Positions 1 to 8,712 of a stretch of DNA of 22,407 nucleotides are shown in pieces. The DNA is from a virus. A model generated the notes under the pieces. It had not been told where the DNA came from. It worked only from the letters and a program-made list of their open reading frames with translations, and did no database searches. A program made the position numbers and the translations under genes. The stretch's first letter is position 1; the number at the start of each line of letters is the position of its first letter. The stretch lies in the IMG/VR virus record IMGVR_UViG_3300027782_000393, positions 1 to 22,407 of that record, one strand, 5' to 3'.

Positions 1-1
1 C

Positions 2-21
2 ATGATAGGGCGACCTATCAT
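2..21 (+). promoter_or_regulatory. Perfect 8-bp hairpin with GCGA tetraloop over a candidate start codon
   Basis: Bases 2-9 (ATGATAGG) pair exactly with 14-21 (CCTATCAT), leaving the GNRA-type tetraloop GCGA at 10-13. The candidate ATG of the first frame is the first three bases of the stem. In RNA this would sequester the start codon. If the gene starts further upstream, it is only an in-gene hairpin. Confidence 0.4.
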
Positions 22-235
22 AGAGGCACATCCAGACCGCTGGCTAGAGCCAGAGGAGTATCACCTCGCAGACTCATGGTTTGTCAAGATGGCTGTCGGC
101 GACGGCGCCCTCAAGTGGTTCATCACCCGGATGCCGTGGCACCTGCCGAAGGTGATCTGGCAGCGCGGGTTTAAGGGCGACGAAAAGATGCGCGTCTTCG
201 ACACCGACAAACTTATCAAGAAAATTTTACAGTAA
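2..235 (+). CDS. Small phage protein of unknown function, possibly 5'-truncated
   Basis: This 77-residue reading frame begins with an ATG one base inside the window, so the true start may lie upstream. I do not recognise a family. It is rich in Trp, Lys and charged residues (WLEPEEYHLADSWF near residue 14, then a basic WQRGFKGDEK stretch near residue 53). It ends in a Lys-rich helix-like tail and looks like a compact soluble protein with no signal peptide or membrane segment. It lies 18 bases upstream of the first large virion-type gene on the same strand, so it probably belongs to the end of the structural operon. The ATG sits in a perfect hairpin, described separately. I am fairly sure it is coding, because its composition is unlike low-complexity noise and it closes just before the next gene. 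Its function is unknown. Confidence 0.6.
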   Translation: MIGRPIIEAHPDRWLEPEEYHLADSWFVKMAVGDGALKWFITRMPWHLPKVIWQRGFKGDEKMRVFDTDKLIKKILQ

Positions 236-253
236 CACTTAACGCTAAATAAC

Positions 254-2035
254 ATGGGATCTACAAACGTCCAAGCAGCACCAGCACGCGACTACGCGCA
301 AGAAACATCGCAGACGCTGCAAAACCAGATCAATCTGGCGCCACAGCTCTACCAGTCCGAGGCGCAGTACCAGCCGCTGTACAACCAGCTCCAGCTCCAG
401 AACACCCAGCAGGCTCTGCTTGGCGTTCCCGGCGGCCAGATGGGTATGCTTGATATCTACCGTCAGGCTCTGCCGCAGTACGGTCAGATTAGCGCGGCAG
501 CTAACACCCAGCAACGCGCCGCTGATATTGCGGACGTGCAGGGCCTTGGCCTACAGGCTTCGCAGGCGTTCATGGCAGCAAATCCTGAGCTGGCTGCATC
601 GCTGCAACAGGCTCAGGGCTTCGCCGGTCCACAGCAGAATCAGTTTACTAACACACTCAGCCAGCAACTCGCCCAACAGCAGCCGCGTGAGAATGTTTAT
701 GCGCAGCAGGTTGGCGCAGCTCAAATGGGCGGACCACAGCAGGTAGGTGCAGCCCAGATCGGTGGACCGCAGCAGGTCTACACCCAGAACATTCGCGCTG
801 GAAATATTGGCCAAGGCGCCCTCGGTAGCAGTCTCTACAATCAGGCACTCAACGCCGGCCCGTCGCGGATCTCAAGCGCACTTGAGAGTGCCGTGCTGAA
901 CCAGATGTCGCCAGATGGCAGTCTGACGCCGGCTGAGATGCGTCAGGCCGAGCAGCAGGTCCGCGCATCCTACGCCGCACGCGGCATGGCAATGTCGCCC
1001 CAGGCTATTAGCGCAGAGGTTCAGAATCGTTTGGTTAACCAACGCCAACGCCAAGTTGAGAACCTTGGGATGGCGCAGAATGTTAACGCGCAGTTGCAGC
1101 AGGAGCAGGCCGCAAACCGTAACTTTGCCGGCAACATCTATGGTCAGGACATTAACCTACAGGGTCAAAATGTGTCTAACCGGATGCAGGCTCAACAGCT
1201 CAACCAGCAGTATGGACTGCAGGCTCAGTTAGCCAACCAGTCTGCTGGAATGACTCAGGCACAGGCCAACCAACAGGCTCTAATGCAGTCGCAACTTGCG
1301 AACCAGCAGGCTGGATTGACGGTTGGTCAAGCCAATCAGCAGGCATTTATGCAGTCGCAACTTGCGAATCAACAGGCCAACTTGCAGGCCGATCAAGCTA
1401 ACCGCGCAAGCAACCAACAGCAGTATCAGAACTACATTCAGAACCTTGGTCAGGGTTCGCAGCTTGCTAACCAAGAGCTGGCCGCGAATCGTGGCTACGC
1501 TGCGCAGATGGTTGGCTTGCGTCAGGCAACGTCTAGCGATCCATTCCAAGCGATCCTTGGCCGTCCCAGCACCGCATTCCAAGCGAGCCAAGGTCTCGGT
1601 GCGCAGGGTATGCAGAACACGCAGATTGCCGGTCCTGCGCTGTTTAATCCGGAGTCTAGCTACGCCAACAATATCTACGGTGGCAACCAGCAATCCACAA
1701 ATGCTGCAAACATCGCGCAGGCTCAGGCTAATGCTTCTATGATCAGCGGAATTGCTGGTGGATTGGGCGCCGTTGCTGCCGCTCCTATGACTGGCGGAGG
1801 ATCAGTAATTGGATCACTGTTTGGAAAATGTTGGGTGGCTCGCGAAGTCTACGGTGAAAACAATCCTCGCTGGATTGAGTTCCGCACATGGCTGCTGACT
1901 CGTTCACCAAACTGGTTCCACGATCTATACACAAAGTATGGCTCTCGCTTTGCTAAATTTATTAGCAACAAGCCAAAAATAAAACGCGCCATCCGCCTCT
2001 GGATGGACAGCCGCATCGCAACTCTTAGCGCCTAA
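254..2035 (+). CDS. Gln/Asn/Ala-rich internal virion or ejection-type protein with C-terminal CFIATA-like box
   Basis: The 593-residue protein is dominated by Gln, Asn and Ala, with heptad-like QLANQQA repeats (residues ~320-400) that suggest long coiled-coil helices. Two 11-residue GGPQQ-type repeats lie at residues ~153-174. Near residues 497-525 is a Gly/Ala-rich hydrophobic stretch that could insert into a membrane. From Cys526 the composition changes sharply to a compact box, CWVAREVYG, followed by a Trp- and Arg-rich tail to the end. This resembles the CFIATAxYG box found at the ends of some bacterial and phage proteins. It lies directly before two other large late genes, which recalls the internal-core proteins of T7-like phages. 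An ejection or tail role is inferred from composition and place, not from a recognised full-length family. No Shine-Dalgarno precedes the ATG. Confidence 0.8.
   Translation: MGSTNVQAAPARDYAQETSQTLQNQINLAPQLYQSEAQYQPLYNQLQLQNTQQALLGVPGGQMGMLDIYRQALPQYGQISAAANTQQRAADIADVQGLGLQASQAFMAANPELAASLQQAQGFAGPQQNQFTNTLSQQLAQQQPRENVYAQQVGAAQMGGPQQVGAAQIGGPQQVYTQNIRAGNIGQGALGSSLYNQALNAGPSRISSALESAVLNQMSPDGSLTPAEMRQAEQQVRASYAARGMAMSPQAISAEVQNRLVNQRQRQVENLGMAQNVNAQLQQEQAANRNFAGNIYGQDINLQGQNVSNRMQAQQLNQQYGLQAQLANQSAGMTQAQANQQALMQSQLANQQAGLTVGQANQQAFMQSQLANQQANLQADQANRASNQQQYQNYIQNLGQGSQLANQELAANRGYAAQMVGLRQATSSDPFQAILGRPSTAFQASQGLGAQGMQNTQIAGPALFNPESSYANNIYGGNQQSTNAANIAQAQANASMISGIAGGLGAVAAAPMTGGGSVIGSLFGKCWVAREVYGENNPRWIEFRTWLLTRSPNWFHDLYTKYGSRFAKFISNKPKIKRAIRLWMDSRIATLSA
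710..775 (+). repeat. Tandem 33-bp repeat, two copies (11-residue units)
   Basis: Two adjacent in-frame 33-base units encode VGAAQMGGPQQ and VGAAQIGGPQQ within the Gln-rich virion protein. They differ mostly at third codon positions, so the duplication is not recent or is held by selection on the protein. Confidence 0.75.
1262..1393 (+). repeat. Tandem 66-bp repeat, two copies (22-residue coiled-coil units)
   Basis: Two adjacent 66-base units (1262-1327 and 1328-1393) encode 22-residue segments starting QANQQA and containing MQSQLANQQA. Part of the DNA (atgcagtcgcaacttgcgaa) is identical in both, which suggests fairly recent unequal duplication. Degenerate relatives flank them (QAQLANQSAGMTQA before, QANRASNQQ after). 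Confidence 0.8.
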
Positions 2036-2040
2036 CATTT

Positions 2041-3771
2041 ATGCAAAAGGGACCATATTTTAATCCTGTCCAGTACATCAGCCCATTGCCCGAGGGTTAC
2101 CTGCAGGCGTCTTCAAACATCGCCAACACGCTGGGAAAGGCAGTGCAAGGATTTGGAGAGAACATTGCCTCTGGCATCGAGAAATATACTAAGAACAAGG
2201 AAGAGTCCGCTTTGCTTGATTCGCAGGCGCCGATTCTTTTGGCAGATTTAAAAAAACGAGCGGAAGCATCAAAAAACACAGAGGACATAGCCCGTTTTCA
2301 AAAAATGGGTGACCAACTTTCAAAAATGCCAGGACAATCAGTTGCGCAAAAGAGGGCAACTGTTTCTGGGCTATCAACCGAATTATCTTTGTACGATAAG
2401 CGTCAGCAATTTGAAATTAATCAAAATCAAATTAATGCTTATAATCAGAATGTTGCGAACCAACAGGCATACACCCAGTCTCTTGGCGGTCCAACGACTC
2501 GCGACGTGCAAAGCCAACTAGCCCAGCGTCTGCGCGATCAGAGTCAGTATTTATACGATCAGAACCAGCAAGCTCCGCAGCAGCAAGCTCAACCTGAGTT
2601 TATGAATAGCCTGGCGGCAATTCAAGCGAATAGACCGCAGCCATCCGCTGCGCCGATTGCGCAACCGCAGGCCGCTCCAATTAATCCCGCAGCATTTGCG
2701 CAATCAACACCGCAACCCGCAGCATTTGATCCGTCTACAATATTGCCAAATATTTCTCGGGCATTTACACAGACAAAAGATAATCCTTACGGAACTGATT
2801 ATTTTAGTAATGCAAAACAATCTATTTCTGGGCCTCCACAGGCTCAGGTTGCACAACAGGCTCCTATTGCAGCTCCAACACCAGCGGCACAAGTTAGTTC
2901 TCCTGTATCTGCTCAACAGCCGGTTGCTGCTCAACGTAATCTGCCTAGCGCGTCTCAGTTTGATCAATCGTTCAATCAAAACATTGATCGGATTGGCCAA
3001 ACATCCAAGAGAACGGTCACCGATAAGGTAGACCTAACACCGAATGAGCTTTATACTAATCAGCTCGCCAGTTATATTGCTAAAGGTGGTCAGGTTACCC
3101 CAGAGCTTAATGCTCAATTTAAGAAAGATGCAGGAGTTCATGCTGCTGTCGACGTTAAGGTGAAGAACATTGATGGTGTCACGGTAATAACTCAAAACGG
3201 AGAGATTAAACACGTTTTCCCTCCAGCACTTCCGAAAAGCGCAACCCCTGGCGATATTCTTACCGCTCAGAGAGATTTTGAATCAAGATTTGTTAAAGTA
3301 GGTAACCGTTCATTTCAAGCTCCCACACCGCAAGAGGGGATTAAGATGAGATCGACCATAAAAGATCACGATGTTATTAGCAGTGGCATCAATCAATTAA
3401 TTTCACTTGCAGATGACCCATCTGTTAAAATTAAATTTCCACCAAGCGATGCATACAACAGTGCCAAGACTATTTCTACAATGTTGCAGGGGGCGCTCAG
3501 AACGACTATTACAGGCCCAGGCGCAGTAAACGAGTCTGAGTATAAAATGCTTCGTGATGTTATTGCAGATCCATCTAGCTTCTTCAGTCTTAGTTCTAGC
3601 AATAAGAAAGTACTTCAGACGTTGCTTTCTAGGGTTGACGACAATTTAAACGCAGAAATCAAATCGCTTGGAGGAGTTGACATTACTGGAGCAAATATTG
3701 GATCAGTAAATAATTCTGGTTCTGATCAAGGAACAATTAGTTATTCAACAACTGGTAAACGGAATAAATAA
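2041..3771 (+). CDS. Gln/Pro/Ala-rich putative virion protein
   Basis: The 576-residue product starts five bases after the previous stop. Residues 1-60 look helical. Residues ~60-330 are Gln/Asn/Ala/Pro-rich low complexity with many QAP, AQPQ and QQAP runs, probably a disordered or extended linker. From about residue 330 the composition becomes normal, with Val/Ile/Lys/Asp-rich text giving a probable folded C-terminal domain of about 240 residues. Its short Ser/Gly/Asn-rich tail ends TGKRNK. No enzymatic motif or signal peptide is visible. The gene is visibly more AT-rich than its left neighbour. Its place between the CFIATA-box protein and the giant polyvalent protein suggests a structural or internal-virion partner of both. 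I do not recognise a named family. It lacks a Shine-Dalgarno upstream. Confidence 0.8.
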   Translation: MQKGPYFNPVQYISPLPEGYLQASSNIANTLGKAVQGFGENIASGIEKYTKNKEESALLDSQAPILLADLKKRAEASKNTEDIARFQKMGDQLSKMPGQSVAQKRATVSGLSTELSLYDKRQQFEINQNQINAYNQNVANQQAYTQSLGGPTTRDVQSQLAQRLRDQSQYLYDQNQQAPQQQAQPEFMNSLAAIQANRPQPSAAPIAQPQAAPINPAAFAQSTPQPAAFDPSTILPNISRAFTQTKDNPYGTDYFSNAKQSISGPPQAQVAQQAPIAAPTPAAQVSSPVSAQQPVAAQRNLPSASQFDQSFNQNIDRIGQTSKRTVTDKVDLTPNELYTNQLASYIAKGGQVTPELNAQFKKDAGVHAAVDVKVKNIDGVTVITQNGEIKHVFPPALPKSATPGDILTAQRDFESRFVKVGNRSFQAPTPQEGIKMRSTIKDHDVISSGINQLISLADDPSVKIKFPPSDAYNSAKTISTMLQGALRTTITGPGAVNESEYKMLRDVIADPSSFFSLSSSNKKVLQTLLSRVDDNLNAEIKSLGGVDITGANIGSVNNSGSDQGTISYSTTGKRNK

Positions 3772-3774
3772 TTC

Positions 3775-6700
3775 ATGCCAACTATCCGCGTTAATATTCC
3801 ATCTAGAAATCAAACGATTGAATTTGATGAAGGAACTCCTGAGAGCGTAATTCAAGAGGTGATTAAACGCGACTTCCCAAGGAATGGGAGCGACGTTGCT
3901 TATGAAGTAAACGCTGATCCTGCGTTTTCTAAATCAATCTCAAACGAAGACTTTGGTCTGTATGAGGGATTCTTAGATAACAAGAAAACAGACTTGGTTA
4001 ACACCGCAGCAAGTGCTGTCGGCTACCTTGCGTCCACCGTTGGTGCTGGCATCAAGGGTCTGTTTGAGGCGCGGAACTTAAATCCAGAGGTTGCCGCTGC
4101 TACCGCCATTGAGTCGGGCGCACAAGGCACGCGGGATCTCTATGGAATGCTGGCACAGTCAGAAGATCCGAGCAGCATATTCTTTAAGTTTAAGGACTTT
4201 ATAAACGGGACCGGAACCGTAGAGGATCGCAAGAAGCAGTGGCTTGAGGCCAGAGACTTTTCTGAGAACACGCGCAAGATGGAGGCCGGCCAGCAGACCG
4301 TGTCTGGCATTGATCCATCACTGATTAATAACGACGTAAAGAATGCGCTAAAGTTAATTGCTGATCCTACACTATTTATTCCTGGCATCGGAGAGGCAAT
4401 GGGCGCGGGTAAGCTCGGTGCGCGTGTAACGGGTGCCGCTATGGAGGTCGCTGGACGCACCGCGCAAGCTATCACAAGGCCTTTGGTTGACATTGTAGAC
4501 GCATCTACCCGCATTGCCGGCGAAGCCTTTGGAGCTAACGCAAACGCCGTTAAGGGGCTTGCGGCTGGATCTGGTGCCACCGGCGTTGTAATGGGCGTCC
4601 CGGGCGTCCGCGAGGCCGCGATAGCTTACGGTACAGTCGAAGGTGTCAACAAGGCCGGCCAGGTGCTTGAAACCGCCGGGCAGGCTCTTGGACGCACGCC
4701 GACACGCATTGGTGCGCTTGAGTCACTTGCGCTCAATCCTAATGCAAGCGCAGTCGACCGCGCACTGGCGAAGGTTGGCCGTTACGGTGGCGACGACCTA
4801 ATTGACATTGGTGCGCGATCCATTGCCGGTGCAGTCGAGGGTGCCGCTATTGGCACAACGCTGGGCTACCTATCTGGTGGCGAGGAAGGTGCCGCGGGTG
4901 GATTTGGCACAGGCGGATTACTAGGCGGCGCAGGCGCAGGCGCGGCACGTCTATACGGCAAAGCCAGCGGTGCAGCGGCCATCGAGAATCGTCACGGTGA
5001 CTTTAATCGTTTCTATGAGACGCTAGATCCTGAGACTCAGGCCAAGTTTGACACGATTGTTAAGAAATCTGGTCTAGACGGCGCAAGTCAGGTCATGGAC
5101 ATCGCAGGCTTAGTTCGTGGCAAATTTAATGATGCCGACGTAAGATTTTCTACCGGTGAAGAATTTGCTAAGAATCACGGTGTTGATGCAAGGGGCATAC
5201 ACTTTCCAGAAGGAGACCGACCCGTCATTGATATCAACGTAGACAAGTTCAGCAGTCAGCTAACGGCTGGCCATGAGTTGTTCCACGCATTTAAGGCAAT
5301 CGACCAACTCCGCCCAATGGCCGAGAAGGTTGAGAGCATGATCGTTGGTAACTACATCATAGATGGCAACGGTCAGTCTGTAAAAACATCACCAGGCATT
5401 CTTAGTGAGGCGGATGTCTTAAAGCGGTTTGATGAGTATCTCAGCAAATTTAACGATAAGGACGGCAATACAACTCTTCCAGAAAACGATAAGTTTATAA
5501 AAGCAAATACCTTGCTTGAGAAAACAAAGTTAGTGGGGGAGGAACTTGGCGCCGAGTACATGAATCGAATGATTGCTGGAAGCAACACCGACTCCATGCT
5601 GCGCGGGTTTGATGATCTTACTCGCACGCTTTTAGATAACGCCCTTCTGTCGGACACCGAAGGATTTTTACGTCGCACCGCACAAAGCATCGGACTTGGC
5701 AGTAAGCCAATTGAGTCATTGATTTTTGCTAAATTAGAGAATGCATCGCCGGCACTCAATGCTGCGCTTCGTGACATGGTTCGCGCCCGGCGCAACATGA
5801 GCAAAAGAGTGGAAATGACAGAAGGCAGCGGTTATTTAATTTCAAGAAAAGATTTGTCGAACCCAATTGCCGCCAAGATGGCCATTGATATGGGCATCGC
5901 AGAAACGTCACCCGATGGCGTTGTGCGCATGAGATCCAATGACATTATTGCAAAAGAAGATACTGCCAGTTTAGCCGCACTTGTTAATGCCATCAAATCA
6001 GCACCAGTTATCGACGCTTCCGAGCCTCGTTTGCGTGAGGTTGACGGAAAGATTGTTGGGAACGGAATCAGCAATGCTCAACTAGCCGCAATTCAAACAT
6101 CACCGATCATTAATGATAAAGTAAAGCAAGGCATCTCAATTGTTAAGGATGCTATGGAAAATGGTAATGTAATTTTTATTCGCAATGGAAAGGCAACCAA
6201 AGAAATTAAAAGCCCTTTAACAGGGAAGAAATTAAAACGATACGAAAATGGTTTTCGCATGACCGAGCGCGACATTGCGCCTTTTGCGTTAAACACTAGT
6301 GAAACTGGAAATATATACATTGCGACATTTGATATTTCTAAGGCACGCAATGAAGCCATAAAATTAGCCGGCCGCGACAATCTTGGCCCATATGGAGCAG
6401 ATTTTCAGACGTTCTACGGTGACCTGACACGCTACCTAAACAATCTTTCTGATCGCGAGAACAGGGTTCCAACCAAGGAACTGCTTGGCGATGCTGCTAA
6501 GGCTGCATACTTAACTGAATTTTTTGGTGGCAAGGACGGCACATCCGCCAAGTACATCCGCAACTTTACGTTGGATCGTATGGTAGATATGCGCTTAACC
6601 GGCGAGAAGGTTAGTATGTCTCAGACGGCGTATGATCTTAATAAAATCGGCTTCATGCCTGCCGAGAATATAGGTGACGGCAAGGTGTTCAACTCACCTG

Positions 6701-8712
6701 ACAGCGGCTTTACAATTATATCTAAGAACGCCGGCAAGCACAGCCTGTACGCTCCCACCGGAGAACGTGTCGGCATCTACGACACGCAGGCCAAGGCCGA
6801 GGCTGTAGCAAATAAAAAGGCTAATCCCCGTGTTTCAGATGCCGACATTATTGAACCAGTAATCAATCCAGATCATACGGTTTCACCAGGAGCACCAGCT
6901 CCCGATTCTCCTATTCGTGATATTCCAACAAGCGGTCCAGAAATTAGCTGGATGGATTCTGAAATAAATTATCAGCCAAATGTGTTGCCTGAAGTTTTTC
7001 CAGATATGACGCCAGAGTTACTTTCTGAACTTGAGCGAATTTCGCCTACAATAGCAGCAATTCATATCGACCGTATGCGCGTTGGATCATACAAGGGAAT
7101 TGATCTTCAAGGCGGTTTCTTTTATCCAGCAATTGTAGATAATTTAAAAAAAGGAATTGTATGGGCATTTAATAGTGCTGGCACAGCACGAGGTGTTTCA
7201 AAGCGAGCTTCAGCCAATGGTGGACTAGTAAAATTAGTGCTTATGCAAGAAGGTAATGTTATTGGAAATAAAACATTTGCTCGTATTTGGTTTCACGATC
7301 TTCAAGAAAACATTGCCTCTGGTAAAATAAGCAAAAGCGATGCATTAGTTGAATTGAACGCAATTCGCAAACGTCACGCCGAACTTACTGGTGATGAAAT
7401 TGCTTCTATTAAAGCAGCCAAAATTGAAGGGAAAAATAAAAAACCACGCAAGGTAACGGGACACACTAAAGAGTGGACTAGCCTTAATGAAGCAGAACGA
7501 GCCATCACTGATATTGCACAGCAAACACGGGGAAGCACTTATTTCCAAAAAAATGCTGATAAAGAAATAATTTCATATCAGTCGCTCCTTTCTCAAAAGA
7601 TGACAAAAATGGGTTTTCCAGATGCCGTCCAGATCGTGCGCGACATTGAAGAACCTGCATTTAAAAATGTACCAAGAGGTGCCGTGGTTGGTATTTTAAA
7701 ATTTGATTCAGTGGCACAAGGTGAAAAAATTAAAACTGCGAAAGAAGCGGGGGTTCCAGAGCATTACAGCTACGGTTATGTGTTACATGGAAAACCAATA
7801 GCAAAAATAAGGAATTTTAAAATTATAGACGAAGCGTTCCCAGCTACACGCAATAGAATGCTTACTCAACAAAACGTAAATTTCCCAGTTCGTGAGTCCA
7901 TTCCTTCAAGAATTTCCGAATCGCATGGAACGGTTAATTTCATGCCAGAAACTCGCGTCAGTGGCCAACAGGGTTCGGACACAACCCAAATTGCAACAAC
8001 CGTCAAAACATACGGAAAAGCAGCCGGGCTGTTTCCAAAGAATACTCGCATCCTAGACGTTGGAGCGGGACTTGGTTTGGGCGCAGACGAGATGCGCAAA
8101 AGTGGTCACTCGGTTGACACGGTCGAGCCACTGTCTGCAAGGTGGTCCAGCTCTACTCCGCGCACATTTGAGACAATAGATCAGGCCACAGAAAAGTATC
8201 CAGGCATCGTAAACTTCTCGGTACTCAATGTAGTCGAACCAAAGTTGCGTGATCAAATTGTTGATGGAATTGGTCAGCGTATGGCAGATGGCGGCACAGC
8301 ATACATCACCGCTCGCACACGCTCTGATGTGGAGGGCGCAAAGAACAAGCGTCCAGCTAACGAGGCCGGTGGCTACTGGATCAAGAAGAGCGGCGGAGAT
8401 GTGTACCAGAAGGGATTCTCTACTCCCGAGCTTGTTGGATACGTCCAGACACGTCTTGGAGATCAATTCAAAGTGAAGCCTGCGTCTGGTCTTAGCGGCG
8501 CGGCCATCGAGATTAAAAAGTTTATGCCGGCGATCAAGTTCTCCGCTCCAGAAAACCTACCGAACGGAAAGGTATGGCGTGGCGAGAATGGGTATGCTAT
8601 CATGCAAAAAGAAGGCGGGAAATTCCGCGTACATTCACCCATCGGCTTAATCGGAATCGCCGCCTCTTATGAGGCCGCGGAGAAGATGGCCAGCAAACGT
8701 AACAATAAATGA
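3775..8712 (+). CDS. Giant polyvalent protein: HExxH metallopeptidase motif, glycine-rich membrane-like segments, C-terminal SAM methyltransferase
   Basis: This 1645-residue protein has the hallmarks of phage polyvalent proteins, which are carried in the virion and ejected into the host. Residues 1-60 form a small domain with an FDEGTPESVIQEV segment. Residues ~240-400 hold Gly/Ala-rich hydrophobic stretches that could form a channel. The zinc-metallopeptidase motif H500-E-L-F-H504 follows (GHELFHAF). A central region of unrecognised domains runs from ~640 to ~1380. Residues 1426-1432 (ILDVGAG) are motif I of a class I SAM methyltransferase, with an acidic residue after the second strand (VDTVEPLSARW). 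A domain at residues ~960-1016 recurs at the C terminus, 1583-1645. It follows two other probable ejection proteins and overlaps the holin-like gene by ATGA. Peptidase and methyltransferase folds are well supported by motif; substrates are unknown. Confidence 0.85.
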   Translation: MPTIRVNIPSRNQTIEFDEGTPESVIQEVIKRDFPRNGSDVAYEVNADPAFSKSISNEDFGLYEGFLDNKKTDLVNTAASAVGYLASTVGAGIKGLFEARNLNPEVAAATAIESGAQGTRDLYGMLAQSEDPSSIFFKFKDFINGTGTVEDRKKQWLEARDFSENTRKMEAGQQTVSGIDPSLINNDVKNALKLIADPTLFIPGIGEAMGAGKLGARVTGAAMEVAGRTAQAITRPLVDIVDASTRIAGEAFGANANAVKGLAAGSGATGVVMGVPGVREAAIAYGTVEGVNKAGQVLETAGQALGRTPTRIGALESLALNPNASAVDRALAKVGRYGGDDLIDIGARSIAGAVEGAAIGTTLGYLSGGEEGAAGGFGTGGLLGGAGAGAARLYGKASGAAAIENRHGDFNRFYETLDPETQAKFDTIVKKSGLDGASQVMDIAGLVRGKFNDADVRFSTGEEFAKNHGVDARGIHFPEGDRPVIDINVDKFSSQLTAGHELFHAFKAIDQLRPMAEKVESMIVGNYIIDGNGQSVKTSPGILSEADVLKRFDEYLSKFNDKDGNTTLPENDKFIKANTLLEKTKLVGEELGAEYMNRMIAGSNTDSMLRGFDDLTRTLLDNALLSDTEGFLRRTAQSIGLGSKPIESLIFAKLENASPALNAALRDMVRARRNMSKRVEMTEGSGYLISRKDLSNPIAAKMAIDMGIAETSPDGVVRMRSNDIIAKEDTASLAALVNAIKSAPVIDASEPRLREVDGKIVGNGISNAQLAAIQTSPIINDKVKQGISIVKDAMENGNVIFIRNGKATKEIKSPLTGKKLKRYENGFRMTERDIAPFALNTSETGNIYIATFDISKARNEAIKLAGRDNLGPYGADFQTFYGDLTRYLNNLSDRENRVPTKELLGDAAKAAYLTEFFGGKDGTSAKYIRNFTLDRMVDMRLTGEKVSMSQTAYDLNKIGFMPAENIGDGKVFNSPDSGFTIISKNAGKHSLYAPTGERVGIYDTQAKAEAVANKKANPRVSDADIIEPVINPDHTVSPGAPAPDSPIRDIPTSGPEISWMDSEINYQPNVLPEVFPDMTPELLSELERISPTIAAIHIDRMRVGSYKGIDLQGGFFYPAIVDNLKKGIVWAFNSAGTARGVSKRASANGGLVKLVLMQEGNVIGNKTFARIWFHDLQENIASGKISKSDALVELNAIRKRHAELTGDEIASIKAAKIEGKNKKPRKVTGHTKEWTSLNEAERAITDIAQQTRGSTYFQKNADKEIISYQSLLSQKMTKMGFPDAVQIVRDIEEPAFKNVPRGAVVGILKFDSVAQGEKIKTAKEAGVPEHYSYGYVLHGKPIAKIRNFKIIDEAFPATRNRMLTQQNVNFPVRESIPSRISESHGTVNFMPETRVSGQQGSDTTQIATTVKTYGKAAGLFPKNTRILDVGAGLGLGADEMRKSGHSVDTVEPLSARWSSSTPRTFETIDQATEKYPGIVNFSVLNVVEPKLRDQIVDGIGQRMADGGTAYITARTRSDVEGAKNKRPANEAGGYWIKKSGGDVYQKGFSTPELVGYVQTRLGDQFKVKPASGLSGAAIEIKKFMPAIKFSAPENLPNGKVWRGENGYAIMQKEGGKFRVHSPIGLIGIAASYEAAEKMASKRNNK
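6652..6822 (+). repeat. First copy of duplicated FMP-led domain in the giant protein
   Basis: Residues 960-1016 of the giant protein begin FMPAEN and contain GKVFNSPDSGFTIISK, a segment around SLYAPTGERVGIYDT, and a helix AKAEAVANKKA. The C-terminal 63 residues (8521-8709) follow the same order: FMP, GKVWRGENGYAIMQK, FRVHSPIGLIGIAA, then the helix YEAAEKMASKR. The identity is at protein level only, so this is an old internal duplication of a small beta-beta-alpha-like module. Confidence 0.65.
8521..8709 (+). repeat. Second copy of the FMP-led domain at the C terminus of the giant protein
   Basis: Residues 1583-1645 repeat the FMP start, the GKVW/GKVF strand, the HSPIGLIGI/APTGERVGI strand and the closing Ala/Lys helix of the copy at 6652-6822. 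It comes directly after the methyltransferase domain. Confidence 0.6.
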
